Assembly: GCA_023105745.1 (NCBI GenBank)
Contig: JALGQZ010000018.1
Coordinates: 17,617,773-17,681,772, forward strand
Source: Austropuccinia psidii
Lineage: Eukaryota; Basidiomycota; Pucciniomycetes; Pucciniales; Sphaerophragmiaceae
Direction of reading: 5' to 3'
Length of the DNA: 64,000 nucleotides
Both the position numbers and the translations under genes were made by a program. The first letter of the stretch is position 1; the number at the start of each line of letters is the position of its first letter. Positions 13,456 through 24,540 of the stretch are shown piece by piece. Under the pieces are notes generated by a model that worked only from the letters and a program-made list of their open reading frames with translations, was not told where the DNA came from and did no database searches.

Positions 13456-13508
13456 CTACCTCTTCAATAGACTTTGTTAGTCTTGAAGCTCAATAATGCT
13501 TGATTTTT

Positions 13509-14890
13509 CTATTCTTTAGGTTTTCTTTCATGTCTGAATCTTCTTAGTAGTTTACAAGAGTTTTTTATATCTTTCCCAAGTAACCATTCATCTTCTTGAG
13601 TTGAAGTTCTATACCTTACAAGGTATTTAATTTCTTTTCTGTTTGTTGTCCTTCTTTCTTTAAGGACCTTCACAATTTTCTTTTCCTCTCCTTCTTGCAA
13701 GGGTAGAATTTAAAGTGGGGGTTTATTTCTTAGTAGAAATACTTCCTTATCACTTGAGCTGTAAGGTTTTATCAGAATTACAGGGAAAGTTGGGTGTTTG
13801 TTCATTAATCCCCCTGTGAGTTCCAATTGCACAGCATTGGGTCCATGAAGTGCTTTTATGATAAATGGTCCTGCAAAGGAATCTTTAGATTTCTTTGGGC
13901 CTTTTATGTTATTAAAATTAAGGTTGATACTAGGACCAAGTCTCCTATTTTTAAGTAAGGTGGTTTATGAATTTTATCCCATCTTTCTTTTGCATATTTG
14001 AAAGATTCTGCATACATCTGTTTGCATGGTGTCTTGCTTTGTCAAGAATTATCTTAAAACTGCTTGCTGTTGGATGTATATCCACTAAGTCCTTTTTGAG
14101 GGTATCATAAGGAAGTATTGGTTTTCAACCTTTTTCTAGTATTTCTGGTGTTTTTCCAGTAGAAGAATGGATTGATGTTTTATACACCAGTTCAAGGGCT
14201 GGTATTAGTGTACAACAATCATGGGTAAAACCATCAGAATCTTTGAATTCTAGTCCATAAGCACAGAATCTTCTGATCATATCTTCCAAGGTTTGTATCA
14301 TCCTTTCTGCTAGAACATCAGTATGAGGATGGTAAGCTGTTGAGAATGATAGCTTTGTCCCAAACAAGTTATGGAGATTTGTCCATAATGCTGAAGTGAA
14401 TTTTGGGTCTCCGTCACTTATGATATTTTGGAATAAGCCTGCGTGGCTAATGACTTTGTTCCATATCATTATGGCTCTGCCCATAGCTGTGTCATCTTTG
14501 TGACATGGTAGGAACATGGGATTTTTGCTATACCTGTCAGCTAACACTAGACATGCATTATAACTTCTGTCGCCTCCTGGGGGTAATGCTGTTACCCAAT
14601 CCATATGAACTATTTCCTAAGGGTATTTTGGTTCTTGGATTTGGATCATCATTCCAAATTTTTTTCCTGTGGCTCTGTTGGCCTTTTGACATCTGTCACA
14701 GGTTTGGCAGTATTCTGAAACATCTTTTTTCCAATTTGGCCACCAAGAGCAGGTTTTCACCCTCTCTAGTATTCTTTCTTCTGAGAGATGTCCAGCTGAA
14801 ACACTATCATGACACTCATGTAAAATAGTGTTTATCAGGGTTTTATCTGTCAAGGCCATAACACATGTGTGTTTTGCTCTATGGTAAAGG
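13509..14890 (-). pseudogene. Element 2 integrase and chromodomain (3' end of pol)
   Basis: From right to left: the H-H-C-C zinc region (LHECHDSVSAGHL ... CDRCQK, about 14690-14830), the catalytic core (MDWVTALPPGG; first Asp near 14600, second in IISDGDPKF near 14420, Glu in LAERMIQT near 14310), a C-terminal region (about 13710-14000), and a chromodomain (KYLVRYRTSTQEDEWL, 13530-13640) ending in RRFRHERKPKE. Breaks: a stop between zinc region and core (about 14605-14616), a stop near 14124, and frame changes in 13700-14100. At 14890 the protein (LYHRAKHTC) is cut by Element 3; the preceding residues ([10 protein letters not shown]) are at 33353. The core Asp context reads DGDP where relatives have DRDP. 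Confidence 0.88.
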
Positions 14891-16285
14891 TGTCAGCTGG
14901 AGTCTATGTTGAAGCAGTAATTAGGCTATTTACAACTAGAACTATGACTGTGACACGTAAAAAATCATTTTAAAATAAGAGTTTAAATATAATATAATGG
15001 TTTATAATATAATAATGGGGTTCTACTATTTAATAATAGTGGTGGTGAGCGCTATTGAGAACCCTGGATGCAGTCTTAACAGTTGGATTACTATAATAAG
15101 AACTACAACAATTAAAATTATAAGTATACCCTGATTATTACCCAAGAGTAAAGCTGTTTTGGACAGTATACTACATAGGATATTCAAGAGCAGGATGAGG
15201 AAACAATTCTGGCTGTGAAAAGCCTCCTTTTTATCCTGAAATGGTAGAGGAAGTGAAGATTTTTTCACTCTTTAGTACTGTCTTGTGGTTTGCAAACAGC
15301 CTGTATAACCTGTATTGGGCTCAGAGGTGGTTTTGGAACCACATCTGGGCAGTTTTCACCAATACAGGGTGAAAAGCTTCATCTAGGGACCTCACAGCCT
15401 GATTCTGACGTGTATGACGCGTAGAATGCTGTACAGAAACTGTATGGAACCCCAGTATTGACTGAAATATGAGGTATTGAAGTAAAAACAAGCTTCTTTG
15501 TCTATTTGACACCTCATATCCATGATTATGGGATATTATCCCATGGTAAGGCTGTATATGACAGCAGGTGGGAATCTGACCTTAAAACAGCCATAGCTTT
15601 GTCAATTCTTGAGATATCAACCTCAAATTTGGTTCAGTGTGTAGCCCTGTATTTTCTCTACACAATGGTACCTCATTTTATATGGGTATCATTAAATATG
15701 GCAAGGTTATCCCATGTACAAGAGTTTTGTACATTTGCGTGGTATAGGCAAAAAGCTGTATTGAGCTTATTTGCCCCATACCTTTTGTTCTAGTTGAGCC
15801 ATGGGGAAATGAAGGACACCATCAGATAGCCCTGATTTTGATGTTTCCAAAAAGGCCCCACTTCAAGTATCTCACACTAAAACTGTAGAAGTTAGATGAG
15901 AGGTGAATGTTTTGTTCACCCTTATTTGGCCTGAAATTGACCATAACTCCAGTAATATTGGTGCTAGCTCAGTTTGGCTGGTACCATTGGATAGCCCTGG
16001 CTTAGAGCTTCATTCTGAGTACCCATTTGATGGGGTTAAACCTCTCCTTCCAGATTTTAGATGAGAGGTGAAAATTAAGGTTTATGCTCAGCAATAACCT
16101 TGTTATTTCTTGTCCTATGGTGATGGGACTTATATTTTCAGAAAGAGGTGAGCTTCCTCTTTCTTTTGATACCTTTTGAGCTTATTTAGCTAAGGTCCAT
16201 GTTTTGGTGGTATCTTGGCTCTACCATTGGTTTATGGTATTTTGGCTGTCATGCTTGTGCTCTGATTTTGAGTCACAGGCTGACA
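14891..16285 (-). repeat. 3' LTR of Element 3 (family B)
   Basis: It runs from TGTCAGCTGGAGTC at 14891 to CACAGGCTGACA ending at 16285 (1,395 bases). It pairs with 24541-25811 plus 33201-33352. ORFs of 60-95 codons on both strands in it (for example 15506-15793) are repeated in the 5' LTR because the DNA is repeated; no function is visible. Confidence 0.9.
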
Positions 16286-16306
16286 TACCCTCCCTCTAAA
16301 AAAGGC
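16286..16306 (-). promoter_or_regulatory. Polypurine tract of Element 3
   Basis: The minus strand reads TTTTTTAGAGGGAGGGTA directly before the LTR, one base different from the tract of Element 4. Confidence 0.75.
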
Positions 16307-16324
16307 TCATCATTGATGAGACTT

Positions 16325-16935
16325 TTAAGTCCTCCTAGAGGCTCTGAATCTCCTTAGATGAAGGTTCCCATCTGGTATGGCATCTTCTGCCAACCATTTG
16401 TCTTTATCAGCTGTTTGGTGTTTGAATCTGACGAAGTATTGTCTTTGATCCTTTCCATTGAGCCTGATCTTCCTGGCCCTGATGATCTTACTCACAGGCC
16501 CTGGGGAGTCCTCCACTTCCACTATATCATGTGGTGTGGGGTTCTTCTTCCTGGAGGGGAATTTATCCTCCTCTGTTTGGAAGTATGGTTTGACCAAACT
16601 TACTGGGAAGACTGGGTGCTTCCTGGAAAATTCCTCTGTAAGTTTGACTTCCACTGCATTCTTTCCTATCAACCTAATGATAGTGAAAGGCCCTACAAAT
16701 GAGTCCCTCATCTTCTTGGGTCCTTTAAGATTATTAAAGCTCAGTGTAGACACTAGCACCTGGCCCCCTTCCTTAAAGTCAGGTTCCATGTGTGTCTTGT
16801 CCCACCCCTGTTTATTATATTCTTTTGCCTAAGCTATGCATTTGGCAGCTGTGTCACAAGCCCTCTTCCACATATCATGGAAGTCTTTGGCTGTGGGGTG
16901 GATGGTCAGAAGATTCTTCTTCAAGTGATCCACAG
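16325..16935 (-). pseudogene. Element 3 integrase C-terminus and chromodomain
   Basis: This is the last part of the integrase. The C-terminal barrel region reads FKEGGQVLVSTLSFNN and GPKKMRDSFVGPFTI. The chromodomain reads QRQYFVRFKHQTADKDKWL and ends RRFRASRRT at the stop near 16325. Chromodomains in this lineage bind modified histone H3 and steer integration. An in-frame stop (CIA*AKEYNK) lies near 16828. Upstream the protein is cut at 16935 by a solo LTR; the rest of the integrase continues at 18842. The C-terminal residues matter because Element 4 keeps their relatives fused to its protease. Confidence 0.85.
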
Positions 16936-18836
16936 TGTGAACCTTTGAGATATGACCACATACCCAAAAAGGTCACAAGAAATATTTAATATAATTATAC
17001 ATCAAAAATAAGTACCTTAAAGCTATAAAAATACCATAAATTGGTATAAAACTTGGTTTAACTTAAAACCCAAGGAATAAAAATTTGAAGTAAATTATAC
17101 AATTGGATTCCCCATTGTAAAATACACATATACCATTTTTATGGCATATCTGTAAGGTCAATATTTACTAAGTTATAAGTAATAATACCTTATAAAAAAC
17201 ACAAATCCTTATTTATTTCAAAGCCCAATGAAACAACATGTAGAATGAATGGTACCATTGGATTCTCCATAAAAATCCACATATAACACAATTAAGAAGA
17301 TAAGCTTCAAAATCAATACTTAAGAAATTAACCTGAATATATGCACTTTTTTGGTCAATGCATATATTCAAGGATTTTAGCTAATATCTCTTGAATTATG
17401 CATGATAGAGTGATGAACCAAAAATAAATTCATCACGTAATTACTGTAGGAATACAGAAATGAAGTTTATTTCACAAGTTATAAACAAGGTTAAAACCTG
17501 TAAGGAATTATTGATTAAAATCAACAGAGCTGTTGACCACTTTGTTGTGAAAGTGGTCCAAACTTTAAAAAAGTAGACATCTGGATTCTACTAGATCATT
17601 TGTGAAGAATAATGTATTTTTATTATAATATTCAAGGTATAACCCCTTGAAATCATAGTTTGAAGTTTAAAATATTAAATTTCAACAGAAAAGATGAGTT
17701 ACAAGAAAAATCATCAAAAATAGAGTTTTGATGATGTAATGAAATGCTCTTGGAAGCATAATAAGGTTATGCCAAGCTATTTGAATTCACTCTCTGAATT
17801 GCTGTAGCGTGTAAATCTTAAAAGTTATCAAGGATCAAAGTTCAGGCTTAATTTGATCATTTATGATCACTCACTGTAACCTTAAATTAAGTTTAACAGT
17901 CATATGAGTGATACAATTGGTGAATACTATTAGTTTATGATTAAAACTAATAAAATACACGAATTTTGGGGTTCTGCCAAGCCTTTGATGTCATCAAACT
18001 TAGAGTTATAGTGATAACTCTAATTAATGGCGTAATAATGATGTAATATGGTTTGATCATGATGTAATCATCACCAAACCTTAAAATATTGATCAATTCC
18101 AGTGGATATGATCAGTACACGTCTACTAGAAGCCTGTTGGACTCTAGGAGGGAGGTATTTACTATAAATAGAGCTCTTTTTACTCTTTTTTCCCCTCAGA
18201 CACATCAATACAGTTAAAAAGGTAACATCTTTATTCTTTATATATAAGACTTTTATATTATCAAAGACCAAAGATCATCTTATTAAAATCATCAATTTTG
18301 ACGTGATTAAATCATTTATTTAATTGTTTTTGTTAAAAATCTCTCTAAAACCTCATTTCCACGTAAAAATCAAGAATATTTGTAATTTTCTCTATTTTTT
18401 GTTGTAAATACAATTTGTATAAGTTGTATTTACATTATTTGACGTAAAATATCTCAAAATATTATATTAAGTATTAAAAGTAGGTTATTTTCTCTTATTA
18501 TAATAATTTTCTCTTGATTATTCTTTTAATAATTCTTTAATTAATATAAATAGTATTTATATTAATTTGTAACTTTAATATTCGTAATATTATTGTTATT
18601 AATTGTTTTTTATCAATAAAAAACAATTTTTTACGCCTTTATTATTTGTTTGTAACAATAATAAAGTGCTATTAAATATATTAATTATTTTATATTAATA
18701 TATTTATTTTATTATATTATATTTTATTGATAATATAATTATTTTTATCTTATTTATTGCATTTATAAGGACATTCATAGTACAATAAGTAAAATATTAG
18801 TAATTTTTACTTATTGTTTCATAGTCAAACCTTACA
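16936..18836 (+). mobile_element. Solo LTR, family A, in Element 3 integrase
   Basis: It starts TGTGAACCTTTGAG and ends AACCTTACA (1,901 bases). The perfect target duplication cacag (16931-16935 and 18837-18841) shows a clean insertion followed by LTR-LTR recombination. Orientation is opposite to the LTRs of Element 2. The TATA box TATAAATAG lies near 18163-18171. The short minus-strand ORF 18071-18271 is antisense to the LTR and recurs in the copy at 63246-63455. Confidence 0.92.
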
Positions 18837-18841
18837 CACAG

Positions 18842-21460
18842 GCAACAGGGGATTCCACCCTTTCTCTACCACTGAAGGTGTTTTTCCTGTGGTAGAGTGC
18901 TGACTTGTATTATAAGCCAGTTGGACAGCTGGTAGAAGGGTAACCCAGTCATGGGTGTATCCTTCATGGTCTTTGTATTCCATGCCATAGGCACAGAACC
19001 TTCTCAGGATGTCTTCCATAGTCTGGATCATCCTCTCAGCTAGGCCATCTGTTTGGGGATGGTAACCTGTGGAAAAAGCAAGCTTGGTGCCAAGCATGTC
19101 ATACAAGTTGGTCCAAAATTCAGATGTGAATTTTGGGTCCCTATCACTAATGATGATTTTAGGGACTCCACAGGTAGATATGATGTTATTCCAAAATAAT
19201 AAAGGGCAGTATCCATGGCTGTGTCCTCCTTGTGGCATGGTAGACACCTCATGCTCTTTCTGAGCCTATCAACTATGATCAATCAGGCATTGTAGTTTTC
19301 TTTGCCTCCTGGGACAAGTCCTGTAACCCAGTCCATGTTGATAGTTGCCCATGGGTGTTTGGGTTCCTCTATATGTTGAAGTAACCCATACTTCTTCCCA
19401 TGTTTCCTATTTCCCTTTTGGCATCTTTCACAAGTGTTGATGTATTCTCCCAACTCTAGTTCCCACTTGGGCCACCAAGCTGTGCTTGCTACCCTCTCCT
19501 TGGTCCTGTCTTCACTCATGTGTCCCATATAGGGGCAGTCATGGCATTCCTGCAGGATCAAGGAGATGTGGTCTCTGTCTACCACTGTGAGTGCACTTGT
19601 GTGTTTCTCTCTGTGGTAGAGCAGACCATCTATAAGGAAGAGCTTGTTATCCTTATAGGCCCTCAACCAGGGTTCTTCCAGCTGGGATTCCAGTTCTGGA
19701 CTCCTGTACTTTTGTTTAAGGAGTTGTAGTAGTATGTCACGCTGTTTGTGTTTGGCATAAGACTTCAGTACTGCACTAAAAAATTCATTGTTCAGTTCAG
19801 AGGAACTTATTCCCAATATGGGAGTTTCTGTCCCCTCTGAATCAGTGTTTCCACTGTCAAGGGTACCACTTCCTGGATCCCATTCAGAAAATCTGAAGTT
19901 CTTCCTCCTATCTACTTCCATGAAATGGATAGGGATTTTGGCTGCAACTTCAGGGTCATAAGCTGGATTGCTTTTGACATTGTCCAGTGGCCATCTTCTA
20001 AGGCCATCTTCATTGGTATGGCTTTTACCTTCCTTGTATATGATGGTCATGTTCCCTCTATACTCCTGGATGGCTATTTGCCATCTCAGCATGTGTCTAT
20101 TTGTAGTCTTCATGTTCAGTAAAGACTTCAAGGGTGTGCAGTCTGTGTAGACTTCAAAGACTGAACCCTCCAGATAATAATGTAGTTTTGCTAGAGCCCA
20201 GACTAGACATAGACACTCAGTCTGGGTGGCTCTATACCTGGCTTCTGAATCTTTCAGCTGCCTTGAGATGTAGCAAATTACTCCTTCTCTTGGTTCACCA
20301 TCCACAATTTGTCTCTGGTGCAGGGCTGCCCCTAGGCCTTGACTGCATTCTGCATCTATATATAACTTGAATGGTAGTTCAAAGTCAGGTAAGATGATCA
20401 CAGGTGCATTTGTGAGTTCATATTTGATCCTCTCATATGCATCCCTCCTTTCCTTGGTTATTTCAAAAACTACATCTTTTGAACATAGCTTGTATAAGCT
20501 ACTAGTTATGTGTGCAAAGTTTTTGATGTGGTTTCTATAGTAGCTAGCAAACCCAAGGAAAGATTGCATCTCTTTGATTCTCTTTGGTACTGGCTTTTGC
20601 AGTACTGCTGCTACTTTATTCAGGTCAATTGCCAGACTAAGACCTGAGACTTTATGTCCTAGAGCTAGTAACTCTTGTTGGCCAAAATTGCACTTTTTAA
20701 GTGAAATTTTCAGATTTATGGGTGTACATTTACTTAGTACTTTGTCTATGTATTGCAAATGGTCTTCCCATGTCTCTGAGTATATAATTATATCATCAAT
20801 ATATACCACCCTCCAGCCTTCCAGTATTTCTTCTTGAAATATTGTTTCCATCATCCTTTGTAAATGGGCTGGTGCATTTTTTATGCCAAATGGCATCCTG
20901 GTATACTCATATATTCCCATATTGCATATTATTCTGAGTAATTTCATGGAGTTTGGTTTAACTCCATTTTGGTGGAAGCCTTTCATACAATCCATTTTAG
21001 TTATGTATTTGGCTTTTGCTAGTTTATCCAAGGCATGAGGTATCCTGGGTATAAGGTACCTGTCTGCTTTTGTGTAGTTATTCAGAGCTCTTAAGTCTCC
21101 ACACAGTCTAGACTTGCCATCATGCCAGGTGATTAGGACAGGTGTGATGATTTCCACTATTTCATTATGTCCAATCTTCCTGATGACATCCATATCAAGG
21201 AGTTCATTGATATGTTTCTCAATTTCTTTCCTGGTTTCCAAGCTTGCTGGATAAGGAGGTCTCCTAAGCATGGGTGGATAAGGTCTTTCCACATCCAGAT
21301 ATAGTTCTATATCATGGCCTTTGATCTTTCCTAATGGCTCTTCACCAATGGAAAATTCTGGTCTGTTCTTTCTCAGCATCTTCAGTAAACTCAGTTTTTG
21401 TTTACTGGTGAGGGTAGTGCTAAACTGTCCCTCTCTGAATTCCTTCAGAAGTTCTTCTAG
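18842..21460 (-). pseudogene. Element 3 RT, RNase H and integrase
   Basis: The frame is open from the codon after a UGA (21461-21463) to 19283, 725 codons. RT: the first catalytic Asp is in [13 protein letters not shown], and YIDD lies at residues 193-196 counted from the ATG at 21379 (about 20,792-20,803). RNase [24 protein letters not shown] and [12 protein letters not shown] carry the acidic residues, and NEDGLRRWP ends the domain. Integrase: H-H-C-C zinc region (about 19430-19560), then the core with NMDWVTG (about 19330), IISDRDPKF (about 19140) and LAERMIQT (about 19050). A stop occurs at 19283 and a one-base frameshift near 19210-19250. The solo LTR at 18836 cuts the end. It is the least damaged polymerase in the window; the RT and RNase H active sites look intact. 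Confidence 0.93.
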
Positions 21461-21463
21461 TCA
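21458..21463 (-). promoter_or_regulatory. Candidate UGA CUA stop-codon readthrough site
   Basis: The gag-protease frame ends ...CAA GAT TGA and the pol frame continues in the same frame with CTA GAA GAA. UGA followed by CUA is the known leaky stop context in eukaryotes. The alternative is a plain C-to-T change of CGA. Element 2 has its gag/pro stop elsewhere (UAA at about 35772-35774), so the arrangement is not conserved inside the window. Confidence 0.35.
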
Positions 21464-22783
21464 ATCTTGAGAAGGTATCTGGTATATATCAAGGGAAAAT
21501 TTCTTTTCCTTGTTAGTACCAATGGTGATGTGCCTATTCTTACTGCTGTGAATGTCTATGCCATACATCCTCTGGTAATCTGTTCCCAGTAAAAGCCCTT
21601 GGATGTGCGCATCATCAAGCACTACAAACTCTGGGTTGAGTCTGATATTACCCTTCCTGTGGGGTATAATTATCTCTTTGATAATTGTCCCAATGGAAGT
21701 CATCTTTCCTGATGCACTTTTAAAGTTCTTTGCCTTAGTGGGCAAGAGCTGTTTTTCCCAGTTTGGGAAGTGGGTATCCAGATAGTTTCTGGCCACTATG
21801 GAGCAGTGTGCTGCACTGTCAATGATCAGTGGATGCTGAGCATTGTCAATGCCAACAGTCATTTTTGTGGCTGTCCCATGTATATATGCCATTCCTTTGG
21901 TTGGTGTAACCAGGAATGTTTGTGCATTTTGTGTGTGTTTGCACAAGTTCTTGTTAGTAGTGTCCTGTGGCATGCCTGCTTCCAACTGTATGTCCTGAAC
22001 TTCTAGTGGGGTTTCCTCTTGGTATTCCACTAAAAATTCCTCTCTTGGGTCTTGATAATCATCAGATGGTTCTCTGATGGCATCACCCATGGAGTATGAT
22101 TCAGAATCCTCTGTTGGAGATTCTTCCTCTGGGAATTTCTCAATGGCATAGACTTTTTTATTTGCCTTTGGACAGTTGTTGGCATAGTGGTCTGTTGAAC
22201 CACGATTGTGACAAGAATTCCTCTTCTTTGCCACTTCTGCTACTCTTTCTTTGGATTTTTCTTTAAATTCTACCCTGAAAGTTTGTTCCTCTTTGAAACT
22301 ACTGCTCTTATATGGGGTGAATTTCCCTATATTAGTCCTTTTCCTTATGTCTTGTAAGGTGTTGGCAATGTCATCTAGAGTGCAATTTTGGTTGCATCTG
22401 AATTTTACTGCATGCTCTAGTTCTCCTGGCAGTTGTGTCAGAAGCTTGTGATTCCTCATTTGAATGTTCATCTGAGGATCAATGGCTTTAAGTCTTTTAG
22501 ACTGTCTGAGACACCACTCATATGGATCTTTGTCCACTGAGTATTTGTCATTTTCAAATGACATTGTCTTCTGCCATATCCAAGCTCCATTACTGTACTT
22601 TTGGATGATTTGACTCTTCCACCATGGCCAGTTTCTTCTGCCATGGATTTCTTTCATTTCTGTGTACCATATACTAGCATGACCTTTAAATGCAGTATTC
22701 AATCTAGCAGTAATCCAGTAGTCTGGTATGCTTGGTACATCAATGAAGAGTCCATCAATATAATCTATGAGTTCCATATGATA
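21461..22783 (-). pseudogene. Element 3 Gag C-terminal half and protease (mutated)
   Basis: The frame is open for 438 codons from 22777, and its upstream neighbour residues (NWPKFSGSG) sit behind a stop near 22784. It contains the Gag capsid-like region (YWITARLNTAF, WPWWKSQIIQKY), a zinc knuckle reading CHNRGSTDHYANNC in which the second Cys is Arg, an acidic linker, and a retropepsin-like domain whose active site is IIDSAAHCS (about 21,820) instead of D-T-G. Element 4 has CHNCG and DTG at these places, so both losses are specific to this copy. The gene ends in a UGA directly before the RT frame. The enzyme should be inactive. Confidence 0.88.
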
Positions 22784-23591
22784 ATATTATCCTGATCCAG
22801 AGAATTTGGGCCAGTTTGAGTGGGGGTAATTTTTCTATTACTAGGACTACTGATTCTAGAGTGGTTTACAACTACTTCTGGCTCTTGTGCACTTATTTTA
22901 CAAAATCCAGAAGCTTCTGGATCATAGGGTCTGACTATTTCTTCCTCTGGCTGAAGGTGTTCTTGTTTTTGCCCTTGTTTCCTTGTCTTCTCCTGGAAAC
23001 TTCCTGGAATTGTGAAGAATGGTAACTTTGGCCACTGATCTTCTGGTTTCTGAATGGTGTGAAGCCACTGGAGAGCTGATTTGGCCTGCTCCTTGTGAGC
23101 CTGAAGGAATCTGAGTGGGCCCTGTCTGGGTTAACTGTTCTTCTATAGCTTGGATAGTGGCTTTATTCTCCCTTATCCTCTGTGCCCTTGCCTCCAGGAT
23201 TCTGAACTGCGTGGTAGGATTCCAACCCTTGGTTATTACCATCAGGTCTTTGAGGTCTATCTCTCTGAGACAGATCTTCTGGCAACTTGCTCCAAGTTCT
23301 GCCCAGTGACTTGCCAGGTTGAACCTCTTGTTGTCCATGCTCCATTGGAATAGGTCCTTGAGGAGTTGGTGGAGCTGAACAACTTGATCCATGTCTTTCC
23401 AGTCCTCTGGTTTGAGGTCTCCATTAAATTGGAGTGTGAATGGCAGGGTTGATATTATCTCCCTCATTGTTTTGCCATCCACTACTGTGTCCAAGGTGTC
23501 CTCTTTCAGGTCTTCTGGTTCTGGACAAACCTTCTCTATCCTCTGGTTGGTTCCTTTGGAAGCCAAGATCTCTGAGGTGTACAGGTGCCAT
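22784..23591 (-). pseudogene. Element 3 Gag N-terminal region (broken, starts inside an intron)
   Basis: The Gag ATG is at 23589-23591. MAPVHLRDLGFQRNQPE matches MTTPFLRDLGYPRNQPE of Element 4, which fixes the start. The frame has stops near 23424 and at about 23163 and then shifts before the capsid-like part. Compared with Element 4 it lacks several hundred bases that there encode a coiled coil. The start codon lies inside the predicted intron 23572-23639, so only unspliced RNA would make Gag. The same DNA is read through without a stop in the ORF1 frame. Confidence 0.6.
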
Positions 23592-23939
23592 GTTAGTGTT
23601 TGCAAGCAGTCAAAAACTTTATGTTCTTAGGGTATTTACCTTTGACTGTGCCTTGTACAAATTGTTTGTCTGCTGATTTTGGCAATTTACCTTTAGAGGT
23701 TACAACTGGGTTAATTATAGTAATTTTCCCTGTACAAGTTATCAAGGTTGGTTTACCTTTTATTGATGCAGAATTTCGTGGTTTTCTACTCTTCTGAGTG
23801 GCAATGGGTGTCCACTTCTTTGCTGTTATCAGGCCTTCACTGTGCCTCTTTCCTTTGCCTTTACTGCCCTCTGGTTCTGAGGGTGTCACTGGTGTGTTGG
23901 CCTGTGACTGGCTTTCAAGTGGTATGAATTTATCTTCCA
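22922..23939 (-). CDS. Element 3 ORF1: spliced protein overlapping gag
   Basis: Predicted exons 23939-23640 and 23571-22922 give about 316 codons without a stop. The upstream exon begins after a 3' splice site (TTGATTCAG, ending 23940) and encodes a Lys/Pro/Ser-rich stretch ending DKQFVQGTVK. Joining it across GTAAAT...CTAAC...CTCAG puts EILASKGTNQ in frame, and the second exon then stays open to 22922. Residues shared with Element 4 (VQG..KEIL, WSMDNK, QKI) and with Element 2 (GWNP) argue that this is a protein. It overlaps gag in the +1 frame. The function is unknown: no domain recognised; it is basic at the N-terminus. The first exon holding the start codon was not located. Confidence 0.5.
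23572..23639 (-). other. Predicted 68-base intron containing the Gag start codon
   Basis: The 5' site is AAAG|GTAAAT (intron from 23639), the branch-like CTAAC stands directly before the Gag ATG (23591), and the 3' site is CACCTCAG ending 23572. The length and the branch-to-AG distance of about 20 bases fit fungal introns. Splicing changes the product from Gag to ORF1. Confidence 0.55.
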
Positions 23940-24522
23940 CTGAATCAAAACAGGAAGAGGGCTTATGTCAGTTAAGACTTCTCAAGAAATGCTGGTTTTG
24001 CATGTCTAAGAATGGCCTCTGGGCTTGTATATTACTACAGTGTGCCCTTGTATAATGACAGTGTGATTGAATCAACAATTCCACGTCAGAAATACAGCTT
24101 ACTGATATTTGGTACACTGTTTGTATACCAATATCTCACAGAATAACTTGTAATTAGTGAGTGTAAACTGTCAAAAAGTGGTGTGTAACAGGGAAATTGA
24201 GTTAACAATATGTCCAACCAGGCCTCAACTGTTGGTTTCTCAGTATGAGGTGTCTTATTTTAATTAAAAAATTAGACTGTATTGATGGATTAAGTGCTTT
24301 TATATGTAAAACACACCAAAAATAAGGGTCTTGTGGTTATTAGCCACGTGACAGGTACTCTTAAAATATGAGTAAAAAAGGTGGTATATGTACCAAAAAG
24401 AGAAATATATATATAATATCCATATTTTTAAGAAATATTACGCCCAAAAAGAATAAAACAATTGTCAGAAAGTGAGAAATAAGAGAAAAACTCACTTATA
24501 AGGGTCTGAAACGGTTTAAAAC

Positions 24523-24540
24523 ACGGCCAGGCCCCCAAAA
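24523..24540 (-). promoter_or_regulatory. Primer-binding site of Element 3
   Basis: The minus strand reads TTTTGGGGGCCTGGCCGT immediately after the 5' LTR end. It is identical to the site in Element 4. TGG at the position matching a tRNA CCA end suggests a tRNA primer, but I cannot name the tRNA. A splice-donor-like AA|GTGAGT follows near 24,495. Confidence 0.7.

Noticed and set aside
15506..15793. Plus-strand 95-codon ORF in LTR B (also 25168-25443)
   Set aside because: Repeated only as part of the LTR, antisense to the element, no domain seen.
18071..18271. Short ORF shared by two family A LTRs (also 63246-63455)
   Set aside because: It is antisense to the LTR, starts at a non-ATG codon or over the TATA region, and is shared because the DNA is repeated; other copies break it.
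19520..20837. Plus-strand ORFs across the Element 3 polymerase
   Set aside because: Shadows of the minus-strand RT-RNase H frame; no independent protein signal.
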